From Pseudomonadota bacterium (GTDB lineage: Bacteria > Pseudomonadota > Gammaproteobacteria > Burkholderiales > Burkholderiaceae_C), in contig JAKARB010000001.1 in NCBI GenBank assembly GCA_021819435.1, positions 434,001 through 498,000 of the forward strand: a DNA stretch of 64,000 nucleotides, in the 5' to 3' direction. The position numbers and the translations under genes are program-made. Of the stretch, positions 31,801-38,447 are shown piece after piece (positions within the stretch are counted from its first letter, which is position 1; every line of letters begins with the position of its first letter). The notes under the pieces are model-generated. The model was given only the letters and a program-made list of their open reading frames with translations. It ran no database searches and was not told where the DNA came from.

Positions 31801-32515
31801 TGCCAGCACCCGAAGCATCTTAAGAACAGCAACGATGGGCGCCGCAGGCGCTGCTGTAGCGGTCACGGTTCCCCCTGCGATAAGCTGGTGCCTAAGCAAT
31901 CCTGTAGCCTGCAATCGGGTCGCCATTGCGGGCGGCGAGATTGCTGCAGGTGATGCGATTGGCCCGACCGGGATGGGCGTGGCCGGTTTGGCGGCGGTCA
32001 AGGCCGTTCGTTCGGCGGAAGAGGTTAACGCCGCAATGGCGGCAAAGGGATGGTCACCAGCATGGTCTCCCGCAACGCCGGTTATCAAGGGAAATCTTCC
32101 AGTTGGAACTAAGGTCAATATGATCGTGGACGCTGCCACAGCAGAGCAGATCGAGGTCATCATAAAGAAGGGTGGCAACGATTTCAGTAAGGTGCGTCTG
32201 GGTGGTTGGGCAACGTTTGACGATGTGAAATCGACTTCGGTTGACATGCGCCAGCGTGCAGCAATCACCGGAGAATTCAAGCCAGCGAGCGATGGGCCTT
32301 TCTTTGTTGTTGAACTCGAAGTTCAAAAAACATTAGAAAGTAATATTGGCTTTGCGGGGGCTCAAGTGAACAAAGAAAAGATTGCAAGCGACGCAATAAG
32401 CAATCTGAACACGTTGTTGAGAGGTGGGGCGACGCAGGCGGAGTTCTTGATCCCGGCAGCCGAACGCATTCAATACCTCAAACCAGTTTCAGTACCTAAG
32501 GTGCTTGGATATTGA
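25847..32515 (+). CDS. TpsA filamentous haemagglutinin with polymorphic C-terminal toxin (CdiA/FhaB-like)
   Basis: The 2222-residue secreted protein has a signal peptide (cleavage near VQA-Q, residue 27) and a TPS secretion domain (about 30-300) with NPAGI at 138-142 and CDGCGFINANRGTLTTG after it. A long haemagglutinin repeat region follows, rich in Ala, Gln, Ser and Thr (for example LQAGQDVEVLS, VQAGRNLAVTA). A pretoxin segment starts near residue 1851 (LNADRFNRQLHPKEIDWI), then a hydrophobic stretch with a cysteine pair (WCLSNPVACN). The last 155 or so residues (WSPAWSPATPVIKGN, GTKVNMIVD, WATFDD, AITGEFKP, AEFLIPAAE) form the variable effector. Base composition becomes more AT-rich from about 31430, as expected for an exchanged toxin tip. 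The effector's activity is not recognised. ATG 25847 is chosen over 25787 because the signal peptide begins there. Confidence 0.88.
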   Translation: MNKHRHRVVFNWARGLLMAMAGSSVQAQIVSDHSAPPNQQPMVQNAANGVPLVNIQTPSAAGVSRNTYSQFDVQRPGVILNNSSGNVQTQLGGWVQGNPWLAGGGARVILNEVTSGSPSQLKGYMEVAGQRAQVVVANPAGISCDGCGFINANRGTLTTGSAIFNNGNLEGYRVTGGTIQIDGAGLQGQTTDYTDLIGRAVKVNAGIWANQLRVTTGVNQVSADQSVITRLGAAQATDATPAFAIDTAQLGGMYAGKIVLVGTEAGLGVRNAGQINASAGSLTLTNDGQLINTGLLNGRDTTVRVTGLNNVGGGQIYGDRLAVAADTLTQVSQGSGNNTQSPVIAARERLDIGVGTLLNQPGGLIFSQGDLSIGGSLATQPDGSLHATGRAQRVENHSARIEAMGSLSLSSQFLGNYNDSFSLTAPQQVSSSYVVEYALVRGHDEGSNLDPASLLKRFAPSEVYIGRDAQGNRLCEVDCMRVIATGEISDAFNKFEFTRTISETQVATSAPGLISAARDVNLDVGQGVNDKSRIMAGQTLNVTGGQFDNVGAQGQRLTNEQGQVTSSWRHQVSGEDHSDTSTTAYTPADQNQTITQSIGQQASNSAQARQGSGTTLPTSSMFVVNPAQGSGPVVEGAPRFLDQRQWLSSDYMLRQMSIDPATVQKRLGDGFYEQALVRDQVAQLTGKRFLEGYSSDEAQYRALLDNGATLARALNLRPGVVLSAEQAAHLTSDLVLLEATTVTLPSGQTLQVLQPKVYLMPRTGDLKANGDLMAAQNLDVHVSGDFINSGGMGARQVLSINAANIRNLGGNMAAQDTRLTAAQDIDVQGGSLQAQRSLRLTAGQDVKVASTTASSANAQASATYIDRVADLYVSDAAGQLLIQATRDARLQAAQLNNEGAGGTTAIQAGRDIQVGSVRTQQSQTTTWDARNRRTDSSSQDVGSTIAAKGDIRLQSGRDIAFESALVQSQQGSLDARAAGNVAVLAGQASQSMDEAHFHRSSGFMSSKSTATRDMVSQTQAQASALSAANVNVQAGKNVTLQGSALSSTQGTTTLQAGQDVEVLSATNTFSAAMARQDRKSGLSVSWQAGVGVGRSTADQAQQIVSTSQVSSGVSGQNVNITAQRDATVQASTILADQDITVQAGRNLAVTAADNTQQTTRSASSHSTKVGLVGGISPNQTLYGRQNSQQNGQDTQVSQSTSVLSANGGNLTLTAGADTQYRGTTQGNVATQGADLLAGKTVQVEGNEVVMDTAVIAADQGSTLSKQSSTTLGAQLSGTVGSRITSAWTMAQASSQTDNKRLADAQRLKAAYDAYKLSQGVNDLVSAGGKQNATDTSSGSAFGVSVSLGSSSSQQQSSYASNQVRGTNAQAQTINIKSRDADITAVGAKLQATDITLDAAKNLNLMAAENTASQQSSSKGHNAGVGVTIGFGQQSGISFQIGVGGNRGTANGSETTYDNTLVTATNQLNIRSGSDTTLQGAQVAGDTVKADIGYNGGGKLNVITLQDQSSSESKQESYGANISLCIPPICYGNVVTGSVNMAQSGFNHNYQSAVGQSGIAAGQGGFDIKVQGDTSLTGAAITSTADKSKNSLQTASLSYQDLENKQNTDSYSRSVGLAYNGGSTGSTLAANGASNLLGNIAGQQGLPKEGSERSSTLSVISPANITLTGTGDAKKDQASQQAASTLTSRDAKTANGALTNTLTLQQAADVQKDIQHAQENAQAGQIVGSVAFNIAGDVAQRYQWGEGSTQKVVLHGIAGFIQASAGGQNGVAGALAAMGNEALTGQINEYIKAQVPITSGMSAEQVATATQTRKELAEAAASLIGASTVALTNGLSGKGSAQDVQLGGQVALNADRFNRQLHPKEIDWIKQNAKRFAQQLGISPDAAEQRLAQQAFREVQFGATGDTDFAAQQFLKGNTQGLLLPGDPAIPGQTVGYMFRADPIQKANPLMYATQVVSDPAALAFYAKNGITQPTAQQVQQAATKDASTRSILRTATMGAAGAAVAVTVPPAISWCLSNPVACNRVAIAGGEIAAGDAIGPTGMGVAGLAAVKAVRSAEEVNAAMAAKGWSPAWSPATPVIKGNLPVGTKVNMIVDAATAEQIEVIIKKGGNDFSKVRLGGWATFDDVKSTSVDMRQRAAITGEFKPASDGPFFVVELEVQKTLESNIGFAGAQVNKEKIASDAISNLNTLLRGGATQAEFLIPAAERIQYLKPVSVPKVLGY

Positions 32516-32516
32516 T

Positions 32517-32999
32517 ATGAATAAAATCGAAGACGTGGTAGAGGTGTATGTCAATGGCAAGATCATTCCCTTGCTTCTGCCGGAAAGAAGAATGGCTATC
32601 AATCCTCTCGATTGGATAAGTCGAGAGCGAGCGCGGGTAGGTGCCGAACTTCCCATCGTCGCGATCAGGTGGACATACAAGGGGCAAGCTTATGAAAACG
32701 CCAATTGTCCTGTACCCATTCCGGATATGAGCGGTTTGGTGTATGCCACATCAGGTTGGAAGCAGTGGGTTGTTATCAACCCAGATGCCAGCATACGATT
32801 TGTAATTGACGTTCCTCATGTGCGTGAACAATCCAATCCAGCCGAAGGTGACTTAGGCAATCCGCGTCACCTCAAAGGCGATCCATTACATGTCATGTAC
32901 GGAGAAGGTGGCGACGGGTATCAGGATGATTGCCGATTTTTTTTCGATATGCGCACAGGCCGGTTATTGCGAACTGACTTCATCGGCCGTCATTGGTGA
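32517..32999 (+). CDS. Putative immunity protein to the TpsA toxin
   Basis: This 160-residue acidic, soluble protein (DVVEVYVNGKIIPLLLP, WTYKGQAYENANCPVP, FFFDMRTGRLLR) has no signal peptide or membrane segment. It starts one base after the tpsA stop, with codon use clearly more AT-rich than the flanking core genes. That position and style are those of CdiI-type immunity genes, which bind the cognate CdiA toxin tip in the cytoplasm. I do not recognise its family, so the role is inferred from context. An in-frame TTG at 32505 would overlap tpsA; ATG 32517 is preferred. Confidence 0.6.
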   Translation: MNKIEDVVEVYVNGKIIPLLLPERRMAINPLDWISRERARVGAELPIVAIRWTYKGQAYENANCPVPIPDMSGLVYATSGWKQWVVINPDASIRFVIDVPHVREQSNPAEGDLGNPRHLKGDPLHVMYGEGGDGYQDDCRFFFDMRTGRLLRTDFIGRHW

Positions 33000-33282
33000 C
33001 TGATTTCAGAGTTTGTTTGAAACTGGTTTCAAGCAAATTCGGCTAATTCTTATGTACTTGTTTCTTGGCAATCTCAAGCCTGAGAAGGTCGAGCTAGATT
33101 ATATTTCTTGTGGGTGATTTTGATTTTTGGTTTAGGGAAGGGCTTCTTCCAAGGGGTTGTACAAGAATTTCCGCGCCGTTTTGTAAATCGACTGCGAGGC
33201 GCAGACCGTAGCGTAGATTATAAAAATGCGCGCCCAATTATTGATAAGCCGAGTCGGCGCGCTACGTGAAGGGTCCAAAGAA
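33000..33282. other. AT-rich spacer with a possible toxin-tail remnant
   Basis: This stretch is much richer in A and T than the flanking core. An open frame runs on the plus strand from 33084 to a TGA at 33267-33269, with a GTG at 33114. It encodes a short basic peptide ending DYKNARPIIDKPSRRAT. It ends 13 bases before the next gene, the spacing expected between a toxin tail and its immunity gene. There is no clear ribosome binding site, so it may be a degenerate orphan toxin fragment. Confidence 0.3.
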
Positions 33283-33621
33283 ATGAAGATCGAATGGGAC
33301 AGTGCCTACGAATTTGTGCCAGCTCTGCCTGGCGCTGTGCGTGACTGGGCTTTGAAGGAGTTGGCCGAGGAGTTGCAGCGATTGCAAATAGACGTAGATG
33401 TGCGTCTATTGGGTGTGCCCGATGCTTTTCCCGATGGCGGCTGGTGTATCCATCAGGAGGATGATGTTTGGCTCGTCTACCACAGTGAAAGCGGGAGGCG
33501 ATCTCGCCCATCTATTTTCACAAGTTCTTTTGATGCGGCTAATTTTTATTTGTGGTGCCATGTTTCTCGCCCTGGCTCTGGCAATACAGATGTAGGGAGA
33601 CTGCCGAGAATCAAGGGCTGA
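33283..33621 (+). CDS. Orphan immunity-like protein
   Basis: This 112-residue soluble protein begins MKIEWDSAYEFVPALPG. It contains GGWCIHQEDDVWLVYHSESG, then RSRPSIFTSSFDAANFYLW. The combination of a tryptophan-rich strand, a VYHSESGRR turn and an A-x-F-Y-x-W ending resembles small immunity proteins found behind Rhs/CDI toxins. No intact toxin gene precedes it. The ATG at 33283 is preferred over 33226 because CCAAAGAA precedes it and the family-like segment starts there. The immunity role is inferred from the island context. Confidence 0.45.
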   Translation: MKIEWDSAYEFVPALPGAVRDWALKELAEELQRLQIDVDVRLLGVPDAFPDGGWCIHQEDDVWLVYHSESGRRSRPSIFTSSFDAANFYLWCHVSRPGSGNTDVGRLPRIKG

Positions 33622-33844
33622 TTGCGATTTGTTTCGCGTTTGAATAGTGCGACCAGACCCATACGCCGGTCAATGACTCAATGCTTGTCCAATGCTTTCA
33701 TGAGGAGGTTTTAAGGATTCCATGTGTATTGTTTTTTGAACTGTTGGTGATTGTGGGTCGTTGACTCCATTTTGCCGCCTCCCCAGGATTATTTTGTGCA
33801 AAGGTCTCGGGGTTTTTGTTTTTTTGATTGTTGGTAATGTGGTC

Positions 33845-34363
33845 ATGAAGAAACTGTCGTTGTGCTTTATTTTTTTGTTTTTGGCGGGTTGTGCTGGTCC
33901 ATTTAGGAATCAGGATCCATCGCAAAGGGACGTCGTGTTGAATGATTTCTCTGGTGTGTATGAGGCTTTTGATTCGAGAGGTAGTATGGATTTGCCATTT
34001 GCTTCATTGAGTGTTTCTTTTTCTGGTGCTGGTAGAGGTGTTGCAATCTCTTATTCTGCTGCCGGTAAGCGGCTTTCTGAATATATGCTTTTTAATTGTG
34101 GGGTGGCCAATCAGGCTCAAGCTGAAAATTTTGGCAGTCCAGTTGAGTCTGTGTTAAACATTATACGGTGTGACATTTATGAAAATAATTATCAGTATGC
34201 TCACATGTACATTGCCAGGGTGGGCGGTAATTACTCGGTCCGAGATGCTGCTTTGATTCCGATGTTCAAGCCAATGGATATACGTCATGGACATGTGATT
34301 GAAATAAAAACATCTCCTGGTAGTGGGGCGTATATTGATGTTAAAAGGATGCCCCGAAGCTAA
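33845..34363 (+). CDS. Hypothetical lipoprotein
   Basis: The 172-residue product starts MKKLSLCFIFLFLAGCAG, a signal peptide with a clear lipobox (LAGC) placing the lipid-modified cysteine at residue 17. The mature part has no family I recognise (DFSGVYEAFDSRGS, CDIYENNYQYAHMY). Codon use is strongly AT-rich, unlike the core genome, which suggests recent transfer. The stop codon lies one base before a transposase fragment, so its 3' end may have been reshaped by insertion. The frame opens at 33761, but the lipoprotein signal fixes the start at 33845. Confidence 0.55.
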   Translation: MKKLSLCFIFLFLAGCAGPFRNQDPSQRDVVLNDFSGVYEAFDSRGSMDLPFASLSVSFSGAGRGVAISYSAAGKRLSEYMLFNCGVANQAQAENFGSPVESVLNIIRCDIYENNYQYAHMYIARVGGNYSVRDAALIPMFKPMDIRHGHVIEIKTSPGSGAYIDVKRMPRS

Positions 34364-34364
34364 T

Positions 34365-34427
34365 GCAGTCCTTGCCGACAAAGGTTATGCCAGCGCCAAG
34401 AGTCGGGCACTCAATAGTCCGCACTGA
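34365..34427 (+). pseudogene. IS5-family transposase fragment (internal DDE segment)
   Basis: Twenty codons in one frame read AVLADKGYASAKSRALNSPH before a stop. VLADKGYxS is the conserved block around the second catalytic Asp of IS5-type DDE transposases. No start or flanking conserved sequence remains. It begins just after the lipoprotein stop. Confidence 0.6.
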
Positions 34428-34536
34428 ACAACTCGTAAGTACTTGATGCCGCAGGTGATTTCCAGCGCAAGCTGGTGCACGATTTGCAAGAACGTCATAT
34501 TCGCCACGGTCTTTTCTTGCGGATTCTGATCAAGCC

Positions 34537-34686
34537 ATGAAGCCTCATCCTTCCGCAGCCAAGACATCAGACATGTTTCGTCCTCGCCTGGACGAACAGC
34601 TCAACATGCAGCCCCCGCTGATCCGCTTGGCTGGGCTGATGAAGACAGCTGCACAACTGGTCTGCGAGGGCGGGAGTTGCCGCTGA
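34537..34686 (+). pseudogene. IS5-family transposase N-terminal fragment
   Basis: A 49-codon frame from an ATG reads MKPHPSAAKTSDMFRPRLDE, then QLNMQPPLIRLAGLM. This matches the start of IS5-group transposases, where an xDMFRxRLDxxLNxxHPLVRLA segment is typical. Similarity ends at about codon 35 and a stop follows, so the gene is truncated. Confidence 0.6.
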
Positions 34687-34748
34687 TGGCGCCGACTTGA
34701 GCACTTCTGTCCCGTTTGAGCGATGAGTTCCCCCTCTTACTTGGCCTG

Positions 34749-34771
34749 AGGTGCTGCTTTTTGCAGCACCT
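34749..34771. repeat. Perfect palindromic hairpin in the IS remnant
   Basis: AGGTGCTGC (34749-34757) and GCAGCACCT (34763-34771) pair around TTTTT. It lies just past the stop of the minus-strand transposase fragment, so it may be its terminator. Confidence 0.6.
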
Positions 34772-34779
34772 TGCCACGA

Positions 34780-34917
34780 TCAAGAGACACTCCTGCCTGC
34801 AAACTGCATTTGCTCCAGTTTGCGATGGGCCTTGAGCAGATTCATGCCCAAGGCAGCCCAGCACATCTGGGCCTGGGTCTTGGCCAAGCCAAAGTACCGC
34901 GCCCGCGCCAGGTGGAA
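34780..34917 (-). pseudogene. IS5-family transposase C-terminal fragment (minus strand)
   Basis: On the minus strand 45 codons to a TGA read FHLARARYFGLAKTQAQMC and then WAALGMNLLKAHRKLEQM. The RARYxGLAKTQxQ...A.NLLK pattern is the usual C terminus of IS5-family transposases. It faces the opposite way to the two other fragments, so at least two insertion events or an inversion occurred here. Confidence 0.6.
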
Positions 34918-34985
34918 TCATGTATTGACCCAGCAGCTTCTGCCCACCTCCACCCTACTTGGCTCAAGCTGAGTCCAACGCTACC

Positions 34986-36446
34986 TCAATACTCATCCCC
35001 ACCAACATACGTGCCAGGCGCCAGGTTCTCGAAACGCGTGTTCGACTTCAGGAAGGCCAGGTGCAGGCTGCCCACCGGGCCGTTACGCTGCTTGCCGATG
35101 ATGATCTCGGCCGTGCCGGGCACCTTCGACTCCTTGTTGTAGTACTCGTCGCGGTAGATGAACATGATCACGTCGGCGTCCTGCTCGATGGCGCCCGATT
35201 CCCGCAGGTCGGACATCATCGGGCGCTTGTCGGGCCGCGTTTCGACCGAGCGGTTCAACTGCGACAGCGCGATCACAGGGCATTGCAACTCCTTCGCCAG
35301 CGCCTTGAGGCCCCGCGAGATTTCGCCGATCACGGTGGCGCGGTTCTCTTCGTTGCCGCCCGAGCCGCTCATCAGCTGCAGGTAGTCGATGATGATCAGG
35401 CCCAGCGTGCCGCCGAACTGCCGGGCCAGGCGGCGCGCGCGGGCGCGCAGCTCGTTGGGCGAGAGGCCAGGCGTTTCGTCGATGAAAACATGCGCGTGAC
35501 GCAGCTTCTCGACCGTCTCGCTCAGGCGGCTCCATTCGTCGTCGGTCAGGCGGCCGGTGCGCAGGTTCTGCTGGTTGATGCGGCCGATGGAGCCGACCAT
35601 CCGCAGCGCCAATTGCGAGGCGCCCATTTCCATCGAGAACACGGCCACCGGCAGGCCTTCGTTGACGGCCACGTTTTCGCCAATGTTGAGCGCGAACGCC
35701 GTCTTGCCCATCGAGGGACGTGCGGCCAGGATGATGAGGTCGCCCTTTTGCAGGCCCGCCGTCATCTTGTCCATCTCGATGAAGCCGGTGCGCACGCCGG
35801 TGACGTCTTCGGCGCCGTTGTCGGCGAGCTCCTGCACGCGGTCGAGCAGGTCGACGACCAGGCCGTCCATGGCGAAGAAGCCTTGCTTGTTGCGGCTGCC
35901 TTCCTCTCCGATCTTCATGATGCGGGCCTCGGCCTCATCGAGGATGTCCGACACCGACTTGCCCTGCGGGTTGAAGGCGTTGGTGGCGATCTCATCAGAA
36001 GCCGTGACCAGTTTGCGCAGCACGGCGCGCTCGCGCACGATCTCGGCGTAGCGGCGCATGTTGGCCGCGCTCGGCACCGATTGCGCGAGGCTGTTGAGGT
36101 AGGTGAGCCCGCCGACCTCGGCCGCCTTGCCCTGCATCTGCAACTGCTCGAAGACGGTGATCACGTCGGCCGGCTTGGAGGCCGACACGAGCTGCTGGAT
36201 GGCCACGAAAATGAGCTGGTGTTCGTGGCGGTAGAAGTCGCCTTCGTGCAGCAGGTCGGCCGCGCGGTCCCAGGCGCTGTTGTCCAGCAGCAGGCCGCCC
36301 AGCACGCTTTGCTCGGCCTCGATGGAATGAGGGGGCACGCGCAGGCGGGCGATTTCATCGCTGGTGCCGCCAGCGGAGCCGGTGGAAAGGCCTTGCGGCG
36401 AAGAAGACGAAGCGTTGGGGAAGACAGCAGCCATGTTCTCGATCAT
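34986..36446 (-). CDS. dnaB: Replicative DNA helicase DnaB
   Basis: The 486-residue product has an N-terminal helical domain (VPPHSIEAEQSVLGGLLLD) and a C-terminal RecA-like motor. The Walker A loop is ARPSMGKTA, Walker B lies in LGLIIIDYLQLMSG, and LSQLNRSVETR and ESGAIEQDADVIMFIYRDE follow. It unwinds DNA at the replication fork as a hexamer. The start is put at ATG 36446 (MIENMAAVF); ATG 36434 is equally possible, and the longer frame to 36524 is not conserved. It is the last gene of the rpsF operon and ends at the IS remnants. Confidence 0.94.
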   Translation of the reverse strand: MIENMAAVFPNASSSSPQGLSTGSAGGTSDEIARLRVPPHSIEAEQSVLGGLLLDNSAWDRAADLLHEGDFYRHEHQLIFVAIQQLVSASKPADVITVFEQLQMQGKAAEVGGLTYLNSLAQSVPSAANMRRYAEIVRERAVLRKLVTASDEIATNAFNPQGKSVSDILDEAEARIMKIGEEGSRNKQGFFAMDGLVVDLLDRVQELADNGAEDVTGVRTGFIEMDKMTAGLQKGDLIILAARPSMGKTAFALNIGENVAVNEGLPVAVFSMEMGASQLALRMVGSIGRINQQNLRTGRLTDDEWSRLSETVEKLRHAHVFIDETPGLSPNELRARARRLARQFGGTLGLIIIDYLQLMSGSGGNEENRATVIGEISRGLKALAKELQCPVIALSQLNRSVETRPDKRPMMSDLRESGAIEQDADVIMFIYRDEYYNKESKVPGTAEIIIGKQRNGPVGSLHLAFLKSNTRFENLAPGTYVGGDEY

Positions 36447-36622
36447 ACGGTCAGCATGGGCCGACGGCTGTGGATAAAGCTGTGGGCAAACCGGGGGGAT
36501 CCTGGGGGCTTCCTGGGGAAACAAGTGGACAACCCTTGGGCGATGCCGGACGAGGCCGGTGCTCCGGCCCAGGCCTGGCCTGCGCCTGGCCCATGCTTGC
36601 TCCGCGCGGGAAGCAGATACGA

Positions 36623-36646
36623 CAAAGCCGGCTCGCGCCGGCTTTG
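36623..36646 (-). terminator. Palindrome between rplI and dnaB
   Basis: CAAAGCCGGC and GCCGGCTTTG form a perfect 10-bp stem around TCGC. The T tract is only three bases, so it probably attenuates rather than ends transcription into dnaB. Confidence 0.45.
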
Positions 36647-36685
36647 CTCAGGCGGGCCGCCGAAGCAGCCCATGATCCCAAAGGA

Positions 36686-37138
36686 TCAGACGGTTTCGCC
36701 AACCACGGCGACGGTCACGTCCACCACCACATCGGTGTGCAGGGCGACGGACACGGCGTGTTCACCGGTGGTCTTCAGCGGGCCGTTGGGCAGGCGAACC
36801 TGCTGCTTGGCCACGTCGAAGCCAGCGGCCTTCAGGCCTTCGGCGATGTCGAAGTTGGTGACCGAGCCGAACAGGCGGCCGTCCACGCCAGCCTTCTGGG
36901 TGATGGAGACGGTCTTGCCGTTGAGCTTTTCGCCCACGGCTTGTGCGGCGGCCAGCTTCTCGGCGGAAGCCTTTTCCAGTTCAGCGCGACGGGCTTCGAA
37001 CTCGGCAACGGCCTTTTCGGTGGCACGGCGAGCTTGGCCGGTGGGGATCAGGAAGTTGCGGGCGTAGCCGTCCTTGACCTTGACCACGTCACCCAGGCTG
37101 CCCAGGTTGGCGACTTTTTCGAGGAGGATGATTTGCAT
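36686..37138 (-). CDS. rplI: 50S ribosomal protein L9
   Basis: This 150-residue protein begins [19 protein letters not shown] followed by [15 protein letters not shown], the L9 signature that binds 23S rRNA. It continues with a long connecting helix ([19 protein letters not shown]) and the C-terminal domain ([15 protein letters not shown]). L9 sits at the base of the L1 stalk and helps keep the reading frame. It is 12 bp downstream of rpsR. Confidence 0.97.
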   Translation of the reverse strand: MQIILLEKVANLGSLGDVVKVKDGYARNFLIPTGQARRATEKAVAEFEARRAELEKASAEKLAAAQAVGEKLNGKTVSITQKAGVDGRLFGSVTNFDIAEGLKAAGFDVAKQQVRLPNGPLKTTGEHAVSVALHTDVVVDVTVAVVGETV

Positions 37139-37150
37139 GACAGGGACTCC

Positions 37151-37444
37151 TTAGACGCGATGTTGGTCGCTGTAAGGCAGCAGGGCCAGGAAGCGGGCGC
37201 GCTTGATGGCGGTGGTCAGCTGACGTTGGTAGATCGCGCGGGTGCCGGTCAGGCGGGCGGGGATGATCTTGCCGTTTTCAGCGATGAAATCGCGCAGGGT
37301 GTCGACGTCCTTGTAGTCGATTTGTTCGACGCCAGCGACGGTGAAGCGGCAGAAGCGCTTGCGGCGGAACAGCAGGGATTGCGTGTTGCGCTTGCCCTTG
37401 CGGTCTTTGGAGAACTTGCCGTTCTTGGAGCGGGGAGCAGCCAT
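37151..37444 (-). CDS. rpsR: 30S ribosomal protein S18
   Basis: The 97-residue product carries the S18 core [36 protein letters not shown] and [19 protein letters not shown]. An N-terminal basic extension of about 27 residues ([19 protein letters not shown]) is longer than in E. coli and common in betaproteobacteria. S18 pairs with S6, encoded two genes upstream, on the platform of the small subunit. Confidence 0.97.
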   Translation of the reverse strand: MAAPRSKNGKFSKDRKGKRNTQSLLFRRKRFCRFTVAGVEQIDYKDVDTLRDFIAENGKIIPARLTGTRAIYQRQLTTAIKRARFLALLPYSDQHRV

Positions 37445-37472
37445 GATGACCTCTCAATATCCGGTGGATGGT

Positions 37473-37763
37473 TTAAACGATGTCTTGTAGAGCGGTGATG
37501 TGCAGCAGCACGCCTCGTCCATTGCGTGGCGACCCCAGGAAGCCGGTGAAGCCATGAGCCTCGCCGATGGGCAGTTGGTTCAGCGCTTTCGCGATGTCGC
37601 CAACGGCCACTGCCTTCATCTCCAGCTGAACCTTGCGGCTTCGCTGGTTTTCCTGCAGTTCTGACTCGTGTTCGAGCACGAGGTCGAGGGCAGGGAGTCC
37701 GGCGGGGGTGTATCGCAGTGCCTTGCGTTCGATGATCCGGGCAGACAGCAGGACTTGGTTCAT
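37473..37763 (-). CDS. priB: Primosomal replication protein N (PriB)
   Basis: This 96-residue single OB-fold protein starts MNQVLLSARIIERKALRYTP and contains ALDLVLEHESELQENQ and MKAVAVGDIAKALNQLP. It is an SSB relative that binds single-stranded DNA and helps PriA restart forks. Its place between rpsF and rpsR is the classic one, which separates it from true SSB. Confidence 0.92.
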   Translation of the reverse strand: MNQVLLSARIIERKALRYTPAGLPALDLVLEHESELQENQRSRKVQLEMKAVAVGDIAKALNQLPIGEAHGFTGFLGSPRNGRGVLLHITALQDIV

Positions 37764-37834
37764 GTCTTGCGGGTGCCGGGAGGGCTCGCCACGTCAGGGC
37801 AGGACGGGTGCCGATTCACGCCTTGCGGCATGGA

Positions 37835-38200
37835 TCAGGCGGCGGTTTGCTCCTGCTGGGCCTTGCGGGCCTCTTCGCGCTCGACTTGCTTCATCATCAC
37901 GGAAGGAGCGGTCTCGGCCTTGTCCTTCTGCACGGTCAGGTGACGCAGCACGGCGTCGTTGAACTTGAAGCCGGTTTCGAGTTCAGCCAGGATTTCTTTG
38001 CTGGTTTCGATGTTCAGGCACAGGTAGTGGGCCTTGGCCAGCTTGTTGATCTGGTAAGCCAGTTGACGGCGGCCCCAGTCTTCAACGCGGTGAACCTGGC
38101 CACCGTTTGAGGTGATCAGGGTCTTGTAACGCTCCAGCATGGCCGGAACCTGTTCGCTTTGATCCGGGTGGATCAGCACGATGATTTCATAGTGACGCAT
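37835..38200 (-). CDS. rpsF: 30S ribosomal protein S6
   Basis: The 121-residue product starts [20 protein letters not shown] and contains [20 protein letters not shown] and YLCLNIETS, the S6 RNA- and S18-binding face. The C-terminal Glu/Gln-rich tail ([15 protein letters not shown]) is usual. The ATG at 38200 has AAGGAG (38215-38210) upstream; the frame's earlier ATG at 38224 lies in the leader hairpin. It heads the rpsF-priB-rpsR-rplI-dnaB operon. Confidence 0.97.
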   Translation of the reverse strand: MRHYEIIVLIHPDQSEQVPAMLERYKTLITSNGGQVHRVEDWGRRQLAYQINKLAKAHYLCLNIETSKEILAELETGFKFNDAVLRHLTVQKDKAETAPSVMMKQVEREEARKAQQEQTAA

Positions 38201-38219
38201 GGTGACTCCTTGTGGATTC

Positions 38220-38247
38220 CCCACCTCTCAAGCGTCGAGAAGGTGGG
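38220..38247 (-). promoter_or_regulatory. Leader hairpin of the rpsF operon
   Basis: Twenty bases before the rpsF start, CCCACCT pairs with AGGTGGG, and an inner CTC/GAG pair is separated by a single bulged T. It encloses a 7-base loop. S6:S18 complexes are known to bind a structured leader of this operon in many bacteria; this hairpin is the candidate site, though the conserved details were not verified. Confidence 0.4.
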
Positions 38248-38355
38248 ATGGAAGCCGTCGCGAAGCGTCAAACCCGCTGACGGCAAGGGTTGGGCCCCTT
38301 TTTGACGTGAGTCGTCAGAGGCTTCAACATTCGGAAAACCCGCGAGTATAGCAAC

Positions 38356-38380
38356 AAAAACGCCACCCGAGGGTGGCGTT
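38356..38380 (-). terminator. Terminator of ppsA
   Basis: On the minus strand AACGCCACCC pairs with GGGTGGCGTT, followed by a run of T residues. It lies 70 bp past the ppsA stop and just upstream of the rpsF leader. Confidence 0.8.
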
Positions 38381-38447
38381 GAGCGGATTCCGTGGCGAAG
38401 AGGAGCCGAAAAAGGGCTCCAGCTTCAGCGCGAGGGCGTTCGGGGCC

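Larger units (their letters stand above)
34364..34985. other. Insertion-sequence graveyard between the toxin island and dnaB
   Basis: This 622-base stretch has no intact gene. It holds three transposase fragments in two orientations and a perfect palindrome. No complete terminal inverted repeats or target duplications are obvious. It marks the right edge of the accessory island; the core operon begins with the dnaB stop at 34986. Confidence 0.65.

Noticed and set aside
34385..34567. Minus-strand 60-codon frame in the IS remnant
   Set aside because: It runs antisense to a recognisable transposase N-terminal fragment and has no similarity itself.
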